Source of the DNA: Verrucomicrobiaceae bacterium
Lineage (GTDB): Bacteria; Verrucomicrobiota; Verrucomicrobiae; Verrucomicrobiales; Akkermansiaceae
Length of the DNA: 5,217 bases
Reading direction: 5' to 3'
NCBI GenBank assembly: GCA_947372405.1
Contig: CANBTO010000418.1
Coordinates: forward strand, 1-5,217
The notes beneath the pieces are model-generated. The model had not been told where the DNA came from. It saw only the letters and a program-made list of their open reading frames with translations, and did no database searches. Position numbers and translations under genes: made by a program. Below, in pieces: positions 1-5,217 of the stretch (position 1 is the stretch's first letter; every line of letters starts with the position of its first letter).

Positions 1-354
1 TTCGCCGCAAGTGGCCACCCGATCCTGCTTCCCGGAAATCCACGCGATGGCTCCGTCGTCATGGTCGCCGAGGGTGGAGCCGAGCGCACCGCCTTCTCGG
101 TCAACCATGGCGCGGGCCGCTGCATGGGCCGCAAACACGCGGCACGGACGCTCGATCAGAAATCCGTGGACGCTGATTTCGACGCGTCCGACATTCTAAC
201 GAACTGCCGGAAATATCCAATCGACGAAGCCCCCGACGCCTACAAAAACTTCCCCGAAGTCCTCCGCAGCGTCGAAGCCGCCGGCCTTGCGCGACAAGTT
301 GCGAAGCTACAAGCCCGCTTCGTCATCAAGGACGAAGCGGCGGCGGATGACTAA
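1..354 (+). CDS. rtcB: RNA-splicing ligase RtcB, C-terminal part (5' end outside window)
   Basis: The frame is open from base 1 to the TAA at 352-354 and gives the last 117 residues of an RtcB family RNA ligase. RtcB joins RNA 2',3'-cyclic phosphate or 3'-phosphate ends to 5'-OH ends, using GTP and Mn2+, in the cytoplasm (known for the family). The clearest mark is SVNHGAGR at visible residues 33-40. Its His (codon 106-108) matches the His that becomes covalently guanylylated (His337 in E. coli). Before it is a proline-glycine segment ending in GSVVMVAEG. After it come the conserved basic stretch MGRKHA, then NCRKYPIDEAPDAYKNF and a closing helix ending in FVIKD, as in full-length members of about 400-480 residues. 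The real start lies upstream, so promoter and regulation cannot be judged. rtcA follows 178 bases downstream on the same strand. The family call is secure; only completeness is unknown. Confidence 0.95.
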   Translation, partial: FAASGHPILLPGNPRDGSVVMVAEGGAERTAFSVNHGAGRCMGRKHAARTLDQKSVDADFDASDILTNCRKYPIDEAPDAYKNFPEVLRSVEAAGLARQVAKLQARFVIKDEAAADD

Positions 355-370
355 TGAAAACAAGAACAAT

Positions 371-510
371 TTAACCGCAGATGAACGAAGATGAACATAG
401 ATAAGAGAAGAGCTGTTGGAGGGTAGGGACGCGTACATTTATTCCGCTCGTCACTCCCGACTTCTTATCCCTTCTTCCATCTGCATTCATCTGCATTCAT
501 CTGCGGTTAT
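371..510. repeat. Long imperfect palindrome filling the rtcB-rtcA gap
   Basis: The 178-base gap between rtcB and rtcA is mostly one inverted-repeat element. The outer arms share a perfect 14-base match, TAACCGCAGATGAA at 372-385 and its reverse complement at 496-509. Similarity continues inward for roughly 18 more bases with several mismatches. Both arms are built of 10-base units of the type CAGATGAACG. A second, weaker inverted pair is nested inside (421-430 GGGTAGGGAC against 450-458 GTCACTCCC). The transcript could therefore fold into a long hairpin. It has no coding capacity and no transposase. It could be a dispersed intergenic palindrome or MITE-like element, or a bidirectional terminator or processing hairpin. 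I recall similar GCAGATGAA-type repeats between genes in other environmental bacteria but cannot confirm that here. Confidence 0.7.
479..508 (+). repeat. Short tandem repeat, 10-base unit, in the right palindrome arm
   Basis: ATCTGCATTC is present twice in perfect tandem (479-488 and 489-498), followed by a diverged third unit, ATCTGCGGTT (499-508). The left arm of the palindrome holds the complementary version as three more diverged units between 376 and 405. The tandem could vary by slippage. Confidence 0.75.
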
Positions 511-513
511 AAA
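508..513 (+). promoter_or_regulatory. Possible -10 box for rtcA at the palindrome edge
   Basis: TATAAA at 508-513 matches five of six bases of the bacterial -10 consensus and would place a transcription start about 13 bases before the rtcA ATG. No good -35 hexamer lies 16-18 bases upstream, because that stretch is the tandem ATCTGCATTC repeat. If it is real, the right end of the palindrome supplies part of the rtcA promoter and rtcA can be expressed apart from rtcB. There is no sign of a sigma-54 (-24/-12) promoter in this gap. The call rests on one hexamer and is weak. Confidence 0.22.
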
Positions 514-532
514 ACTCTTCTGTTAACAAACC

Positions 533-1540
533 ATGAAAACCATTCAACTCGACGGTACGAACGGCGGCGGACAAATGCTCCGCACCGCGCTATCGCTCGC
601 CATGGTCACCGGCCTGCCGTTCCGGATGACGAACATCCGTGGCAAGCGCCAGAAACCGGGCCTGATGCGCCAGCACCTCACCTGCGTGAAGGCGGCTTGT
701 GAAATTTCCGAAGGCATTGCCGACGGCGTGGAGATCGGTTCCACGGAACTTGTTTTCCGCGCCGGGAAAATACGGGGCGCATCGTACCAATTCGCCATCG
801 GCACCGCAGGCAGCACGAATTTATTGTTTCAAACCCTGCTGCCCGCGCTGCTCCACGCCGATGGCCCGAGCACGCTGCGGCTCGAAGGCGGCACCCACAA
901 TCCACTCGCGCCGCCGTTTGAATTCATCGACCGAGTTTTTCTCCCCGCGCTTCGACGCATGGGGGTGGATGCTACGGCTTCCCTCATCCAAAGCGGCTTC
1001 GCCCCGGTTGGCGGCGGCGTGATCGAGTGTGTCGTCCAACCGTGTTTGAAGCTCAGCGGCATCGATCTCCATGAACGCGGCGATCTAACATCCACTCGCC
1101 TCCGCGTGCCGATTCGGAATCTTCCTCTGGCAATCGGAGAACGAATCCTCGCGGCGGCACTCGAAAAATTTCCCTGCACGGATGCCACTCTCGAAACCCG
1201 TGAGCCCGGTCCGGGACGGGGCGTTTGCTGTCTGTGCGAAGCGGTTTTCAAAAACACCACGGAACTCACCAGCACCTTTGGCGAAACCAACGTCACTGCG
1301 GAGCGTGTGGGGAGCCGTGCGGGAAAATCCATGCAGGACTTCATCAGCTCCGGCGCGCCTGTCGGCCGCTGGCTCGCAGACCAATTGCTGCTGCCCATGG
1401 CCATTGCGGGCGGCGGCAGTTTCACCACCATGGTCCCCGACGATCACGTTCCAACCAACATCTCCGTCATCGAAAAATTTCTCCCGGTGAAATTCAAAAT
1501 CGATGATGCGGAACGCGGGAAACGAATCATCCGAGTTTGA
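533..1540 (+). CDS. rtcA: RNA 3'-terminal phosphate cyclase RtcA
   Basis: This is a complete 335-residue protein (E. coli RtcA is about 338) that aligns from end to end. RtcA uses ATP to turn RNA 3'-phosphate ends into 2',3'-cyclic phosphates through a covalent His-AMP intermediate (known for the family). Visible motifs are GGGQMLRTALSL (residues 11-22), NIRGKRQKPGLMRQHLT (34-50), AIGTAGSTNLLFQTLLPAL, GGTHNPLAPP, the GFAPVGGG segment, EPGPGRG, LADQLLLPMAIAGGG (281-295) and DHVPTNISVIEKFLP. His305 (codon 1445-1447) corresponds to the adenylylated His309. Arg17, Arg36, Gln47, His48 and Gln284 also match conserved positions. Oddly, the usual GEGGGQ is NGGGQ: Asn10 replaces the metal-binding Glu and the loop before it is two residues shorter. 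The ATG at 533 fits the usual family start, yet no Shine-Dalgarno site is visible. rtcB lies upstream as in rtcBA operons. Family assignment is secure; full activity is less sure. Confidence 0.96.
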   Translation: MKTIQLDGTNGGGQMLRTALSLAMVTGLPFRMTNIRGKRQKPGLMRQHLTCVKAACEISEGIADGVEIGSTELVFRAGKIRGASYQFAIGTAGSTNLLFQTLLPALLHADGPSTLRLEGGTHNPLAPPFEFIDRVFLPALRRMGVDATASLIQSGFAPVGGGVIECVVQPCLKLSGIDLHERGDLTSTRLRVPIRNLPLAIGERILAAALEKFPCTDATLETREPGPGRGVCCLCEAVFKNTTELTSTFGETNVTAERVGSRAGKSMQDFISSGAPVGRWLADQLLLPMAIAGGGSFTTMVPDDHVPTNISVIEKFLPVKFKIDDAERGKRIIRV

Positions 1541-1570
1541 TGATCGAGCGACGTATTCAAAGTCGGAACC

Positions 1571-1602
1571 CTGAAAGCTCCGGCGTGAAAATGGTGTATG
1601 CT
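1571..1602 (+). promoter_or_regulatory. Weak candidate promoter in the rtcA-to-operon gap
   Basis: The 73-base gap 1541-1613 holds no gene and no clear terminator hairpin. TATGCT at 1597-1602 matches four of six -10 bases. The best -35-like string, CTGAAA at 1571-1576, is 20 bases upstream, which is too far for a good promoter. A start from this box would fall about five bases before the ATG at 1614, giving a nearly leaderless mRNA. That would fit the absence of a Shine-Dalgarno site. Some promoter is expected because the secreted-protein genes are unrelated to rtcA, but this exact placement is a guess. Confidence 0.18.
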
Positions 1603-1613
1603 GCCGCTAGCTC

Positions 1614-4379
1614 ATGCGCGCCTCCGCCCTCACGCTCGGCTTTGCTTTCCTTCCCTTACTGGCGCAGGCGGCGGATCATTGGGCCTATCTGCCGCCTGTG
1701 GATGTGAAAATCCCGGCGGATGGCTCGATCGACGTGCTGCTCGCCTCGGCATGGAAAAAAGCGGGCCTCGCACCCGCCAAAATGGCCCCGCCGCGGCAGT
1801 GGATCGAACGCGCGGCCTACACGCTCACCGGCCTGCCGCCCACGGCGGAACAGATCAAACGCATCGAGACGAATCCCGACGACGCGACGTGGAAGGCACT
1901 CGTTGACGAGCTGTTAGCTAGCCCGGCTTACGGCGAACGCTGGGCGCGGCACTGGATGGACGTCGCCCGCTACGCCGACACGCGCGGCTACAATTTCGAT
2001 CAGGACAACCGCTATCCCTTCGCCTACACCTACCGCGATTGGCTCATCCGTTCCTTCAATGCGGACATGCCCTACGGTCGCTTCGTGAAATTGCAGATCG
2101 CCGCCGACTGCATGACGGACAAGCCCGATGATCCAGATCTAGCAGCACTGGGATTTCTAACGGTCGGCCCGCGCTCCGGCGCTTTGGAAACCATCGATGA
2201 CCGCGTCGATGTGGTCACCCGTGGGTTTCTATCAAGCACGGTGTCCTGCGCACGCTGCCACGATCACAAGTTCGACCCGATCACCACCCGCGACTATTAC
2301 TCGCTCTATTCGATATTTGAAAACACCGACGAGCCGGAGAACAAGCCGATCATTGGCGATCCGCCGGACGCGGCGGCCTATCAGAATTTCAAAAAGGAGG
2401 CGGCGAAACTCGATGATGCTGACCGCGCCGCCCGCCAGGCGATCGTCGATCAATTGCATCAGCCGGAATCCGCTGCCGTCTATCTGGATCTGGCATGGCA
2501 GGCGAAGAAGGAAAACTGGGATGTCGGGAAAGCCACGCCCGCTGCGTTCAAGCGAGGCCGCTATCGTCCGGCCGCCGTCATCCGCTGGCGGGATTTCCTC
2601 AACAACAAGGCATGGGGCGACAAGGCGATTCCCCGACTGGTCACGTGGGCGAAAGAGATGGATGCCGCCGATGAAGCGGGACGCAAGACACTCTGCCTCG
2701 CACTCTTCAACGACGGGGGAGATGGCAGCGAATTGAAAAATCTAGCAGCGCAGCAGGGTTGCCCGCTTGCCTACGACATCAATCGGGTTCACGAGTTTTT
2801 CGATCAGGAGGACGGCAATCAGGCTCGCAAACGTGCGGGTGACATGACGAAGCTCCAGAACGACCATTCCGGCTCGCCGCCGCGTGCGATGAGTTTGAAG
2901 GACAAGGAAAATTGGTCGCCCGCACAGATTTTCATTCGTGGAAACCCGGACAACCGCGGTGAAACCATCGACCGCCAGTGGCTCGGCTTCCTTGGCGGCG
3001 GGAAATTCGCGGACGGCAAGAGTCCGCGCCTGTCGCTCGCGGAGAAAATCGCTGATTCTAACAATCCACTCGCCACCCGCGTCATGGTCAACCGCGTATG
3101 GGGCTGGCACTTCGGCAATAACCTAGCGGACCCGGGAGATTTCGGCATCCAGCAAGCCGATCCACCGCTTCGTCCGCTGCTCGACTGGCTGGCAATCCGA
3201 TTCACCGAACAAGGCGGCTCATTGAAAAACCTGCACCGCATGATTCTAACATCCAAAGCCTTCCGCCTCGCTGCCGATGGTCCCGCGAAAAACCAGAGCA
3301 TTGACGAGGCGAACAATTATTTCTGGAAATGGCAACGCCAGCGCATCGATTTCGAGTCGATGCGCGACCGCCTGCTTACCACCTCGGGAAGTCTCAACAC
3401 CGGATCGACGGGTGGTCGCTCCGTTTCGTTAGAAAGCGCTGATGCCGACAACCGCCGCACCGTTTACTCCTTCGTCGATCGCTACGCCCTCGCGAACACC
3501 TTCGTCTCCTTCGACTTTCCCCACCCGGATCACCACAGCCCGAAGCGCATCGAAACCAGCGTTCCTCAGCAGGCATTGTATTTCCTCAACAGTCCTCTCG
3601 CCCTGCGTCAGGCGGCGAAATTGGCGGCCGATCCGAAGTTCCGCGAATTGTCCGATGACAAAGCCCGCTTGCATTGGATTTACCAACGGGTCTATCAGCG
3701 CGAGCCTTCTACCGGAGAAATTGGCGATGCCCTAGCGTGGATTCAAAAAATCGACCTAACCGACTATCAGCCCAAATTAACAGGAGTTTGGGAAATCCGC
3801 CACGCACCGGACACCGGCGGCCTGCCTGGCGAGGCGCTTCCCTTCCCGTTGTTTGCCGATGGGGTTTGGAAAACCGGTCAGGATCCAGCAACCGCGCCCA
3901 TCCGTTGGCTCCACGCGGGTGCGACGGGCGGCCATCCCGGAGCTGGCCATGATTTGATTCTCCGTTGGCGCGCGCTTGGTGCGGGGCAAGTGCGGATGAT
4001 GGGAAAAATCGAACGGACGGGCAAGGGTGGCGCTGCTCTGGCGTGGAATTTTGCGAAGAGCAGCAGTACGGATTTTGTCAATCACACGCTGCCTCCCGAT
4101 TCAAATTCCAACATTGATAGTGAATGGACCGCCGTCGCCGCCGGAGATACGGTGGACTTCGTACTTCGCGCTCCAGACGGAGATGCCGTCGGCTCGGTCG
4201 GGTGGAGCCTCCGCATGATGGGCAGGGAATCCGCCGATGAAAAACCACGGGAACTCGGGGCTCTTCGCGACCAGTTTCCCGTTAGTAATTCCCCACCTCC
4301 TGCTGTGGTCGCGGGCGATCCTTGGGCGGACCTAATCCAAATGCTTTGGGCGTCCAATGAATTTAACTTCATCGAGTGA
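1614..4379 (+). CDS. Secreted DUF1549/DUF1553 (PSCyt2/PSD1) protein with C-terminal insertion
   Basis: A 921-residue exported protein. Residues 1-19 form a Sec signal peptide (MRAS, hydrophobic core, cleavage after AQA), and the mature part opens with HWAYLPP, a usual beginning for this family. DUF1549 (PSCyt2) spans roughly 30-240: LTGLPPT, ASPAYGERWARHWMDVARYAD (103-122), YRDWLIRSFNADMPY, then CARCHDHKFDPI with the CXXCH motif at 212-216. A linker of about 200 residues follows. DUF1553 (PSD1) begins near 440 with FIRGNPDNRGE and continues through LSLAEKIADSNNPLATRVMVNRVW. Residues about 722-870 look like an inserted beta-rich module (GDTVDFVLRAPDG, GWSLRMMG). The typical family ending resumes at 902-921 (DPWADLIQML, then ASNEF). 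No N-terminal PSCyt1 cytochrome domain is present. An in-frame TAG at 1608-1610 limits the start to 1614 or later. A DUF1501 gene follows after two bases. Biochemical function is unknown; CXXCH may bind heme or metal. Confidence 0.93.
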   Translation: MRASALTLGFAFLPLLAQAADHWAYLPPVDVKIPADGSIDVLLASAWKKAGLAPAKMAPPRQWIERAAYTLTGLPPTAEQIKRIETNPDDATWKALVDELLASPAYGERWARHWMDVARYADTRGYNFDQDNRYPFAYTYRDWLIRSFNADMPYGRFVKLQIAADCMTDKPDDPDLAALGFLTVGPRSGALETIDDRVDVVTRGFLSSTVSCARCHDHKFDPITTRDYYSLYSIFENTDEPENKPIIGDPPDAAAYQNFKKEAAKLDDADRAARQAIVDQLHQPESAAVYLDLAWQAKKENWDVGKATPAAFKRGRYRPAAVIRWRDFLNNKAWGDKAIPRLVTWAKEMDAADEAGRKTLCLALFNDGGDGSELKNLAAQQGCPLAYDINRVHEFFDQEDGNQARKRAGDMTKLQNDHSGSPPRAMSLKDKENWSPAQIFIRGNPDNRGETIDRQWLGFLGGGKFADGKSPRLSLAEKIADSNNPLATRVMVNRVWGWHFGNNLADPGDFGIQQADPPLRPLLDWLAIRFTEQGGSLKNLHRMILTSKAFRLAADGPAKNQSIDEANNYFWKWQRQRIDFESMRDRLLTTSGSLNTGSTGGRSVSLESADADNRRTVYSFVDRYALANTFVSFDFPHPDHHSPKRIETSVPQQALYFLNSPLALRQAAKLAADPKFRELSDDKARLHWIYQRVYQREPSTGEIGDALAWIQKIDLTDYQPKLTGVWEIRHAPDTGGLPGEALPFPLFADGVWKTGQDPATAPIRWLHAGATGGHPGAGHDLILRWRALGAGQVRMMGKIERTGKGGAALAWNFAKSSSTDFVNHTLPPDSNSNIDSEWTAVAAGDTVDFVLRAPDGDAVGSVGWSLRMMGRESADEKPRELGALRDQFPVSNSPPPAVVAGDPWADLIQMLWASNEFNFIE

Positions 4380-4381
4380 GC

Positions 4382-5217
4382 ATGTCCCACCATCTAACTG
4401 TCAATGACATCATCCTCGACCGCCGTGATTTTTTGCGCCGCTGCGGTATGGGTTTTGGCGGTCTCGCACTCGGCAGTTTGTTCGGTGGAAACGCGTCCGC
4501 CATGGCCGTCGATCCCGGCGCAATGCGCGGACCGCATTTCTCGCCGAAGGCGAAGCGGGTCGTCCATCTCTTCATGAACGGCGGGCCGTCACAGGTGGAC
4601 ACGTTCGATCCCAAGCCCACGCTGCAACTCCAGCACGGCAAGGTCATCCCGTTAGAAGGATTGAAAACCGAGCGTCCCACCGGCACCGCGCTGCGCTCGC
4701 CCTTCACCTTCGACCGCTATGGCGAATGCGGTCTCGAGGTAAGCGAACTTTTCAAACACACCGCAAAGCACGCCGACGATCTTTGCGTGATTCGTTCGAT
4801 GACCGCCGACGTCCCTAACCATGAGCCGTCCCTGATGCTCATGAATTGCGGCGATGGCCGACTCGCCCGTCCGTCGATGGGTTCGTGGGTGACTTACGGA
4901 CTTGGCTGTGAGAATGAAAACCTTCCCGCCTACATCTCGATGTGTCCCGGCGGCATGCCGATCAAACGCGCGGAAAACTGGCGGGCGTCATTCCTCCCCG
5001 GTCGTTTCCAAGGAACCTATCTGGACAGCTCCATCGAGGAGGTGGACCACATGATCGAAAATCTCCGCAACCCAACGGCACGAAATTCACGGCAAAGACG
5101 AGAACTGGATTTCCTCCGTCAACTTAACGAGCGCCACGCCGCCGAACGCGGCCATGAACCGCAGTTAGAAGCACGCATCCGCAGTTTTGAGCTCACCTAC
5201 CGGATGCAGAGCGATGC
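4382..5217 (+). CDS. DUF1501 protein with Tat signal (3' end outside window)
   Basis: The frame stays open from the ATG at 4382 to the window end: 278 codons of a family usually about 470-490 residues long. The N-terminus carries a twin-arginine signal, DRRDFLRRCGMGFGGLALG (R14-R15), with a possible cleavage after ASA, so folded export by Tat is inferred. DUF1501 marks are HLFMNGGPSQVDTFDPKP (from about residue 62), TADVPNHEPSLMLMNCGD (His147), GSWVTYGLGCENENLPAY, CPGGMP, ENLRNP, RRELDFLRQLNERH and ARIRSFELTYRMQ. The family is related to the alkaline phosphatase/sulfatase superfamily, but its substrate is not known. The start lies two bases after the TGA of the DUF1549/DUF1553 gene (4377-4379), so the two are almost surely cotranscribed and probably translationally coupled. 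The upstream GAGTGAG is at best a weak ribosome site. The pair is a standard Planctomycetota/Verrucomicrobiota arrangement. The C-terminal half cannot be checked here. Confidence 0.94.
   Translation, partial: MSHHLTVNDIILDRRDFLRRCGMGFGGLALGSLFGGNASAMAVDPGAMRGPHFSPKAKRVVHLFMNGGPSQVDTFDPKPTLQLQHGKVIPLEGLKTERPTGTALRSPFTFDRYGECGLEVSELFKHTAKHADDLCVIRSMTADVPNHEPSLMLMNCGDGRLARPSMGSWVTYGLGCENENLPAYISMCPGGMPIKRAENWRASFLPGRFQGTYLDSSIEEVDHMIENLRNPTARNSRQRRELDFLRQLNERHAAERGHEPQLEARIRSFELTYRMQSD

Noticed and set aside
11..199. 62-codon + strand frame at the left edge
   Set aside because: It overlaps the conserved rtcB frame, which is open from base 1 and contains the HGAGR active-site motif.
371..510. 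CRISPR array suggested by the repeated 10-base units
   Set aside because: Units are too short and directly adjacent, without spacers, and the two arms are inverted, which is the layout of a palindromic element.
829..1431. 200-codon open frame on the minus strand inside rtcA
   Set aside because: It lies wholly antisense to a well-conserved rtcA, has an Arg/Ser/Pro-rich composition typical of GC-rich shadow frames, and shows no recognisable motif.
1541..1613. Intrinsic terminator after rtcA
   Set aside because: I see no stable GC-rich stem followed by a T run in this gap, so no terminator is called.
2197..2736. 179-codon + strand frame overlapping the DUF1549/DUF1553 gene
   Set aside because: The product is a run of Arg, Ser, Thr and Pro with no domain, in a shifted frame of a clearly conserved gene.
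3109..3124. TGGCAC with a nearby GC, resembling a sigma-54 -24/-12 promoter
   Set aside because: It encodes the conserved WHFG segment of DUF1553, the -12 part (TTGCA) is absent, and no gene starts just downstream.
2819..3316. 165-codon minus-strand frame opposite DUF1553
   Set aside because: It is antisense to conserved DUF1553 motifs and has low-quality composition, so I take it as a shadow.

Overview
The window reads as chromosomal DNA from a Verrucomicrobiota bacterium or a relative in the PVC group (Planctomycetota is the main alternative). The reason is the tandem pair of secreted proteins in the right half: a DUF1549/DUF1553 (PSCyt2/PSD1) protein followed two bases later by a DUF1501 protein. 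This gene pair is greatly expanded in Planctomycetota and Verrucomicrobiota and uncommon elsewhere. The sequence is GC-rich, all four genes lie on the + strand, and neither rtcA nor the DUF1549/DUF1553 gene has a clear Shine-Dalgarno site.

Left part (1-1540): an RNA-repair module. Positions 1-354 are the C-terminal end of RtcB, the GTP-dependent RNA ligase, including its guanylylated histidine. It is followed by a 178-base gap and then a complete RtcA, the RNA 3'-phosphate cyclase (533-1540). The order is the same as in the E. coli rtcBA operon. RtcA makes 2',3'-cyclic phosphate ends, and RtcB joins 2',3'-cyclic or 3'-phosphate ends to 5'-OH ends, so the two plausibly work on the same broken RNAs. 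The gap is filled almost entirely by a long imperfect palindrome built from 10-base units (about 371-510). The RtcA has an unusual N-terminal loop: the usual metal-binding Glu is Asn and the loop is two residues shorter.

Right part (1614-5217): a two-gene secreted-protein operon. The first protein (921 aa, Sec signal peptide) has DUF1549 with a CXXCH motif, then DUF1553. About 150 residues that look like a beta-rich module are inserted just before the last conserved C-terminal segment. The second (278 codons visible, truncated by the window edge) is a DUF1501 protein with a twin-arginine signal. The biochemical role of this pair is not established. Frequent links to polysaccharide and sulfatase gene clusters in these phyla suggest extracytoplasmic degradation, but nothing here proves that.

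No RNA genes, CRISPR array, transposase or integrase were seen. The less ordinary signals are the palindromic element between rtcB and rtcA, the altered RtcA loop, the insertion in the DUF1553 protein, and a window-wide excess of the heptamer TTCTAAC/GTTAGAA tied to a Leu codon-pair preference. I did not find a convincing new defence or mobile system.
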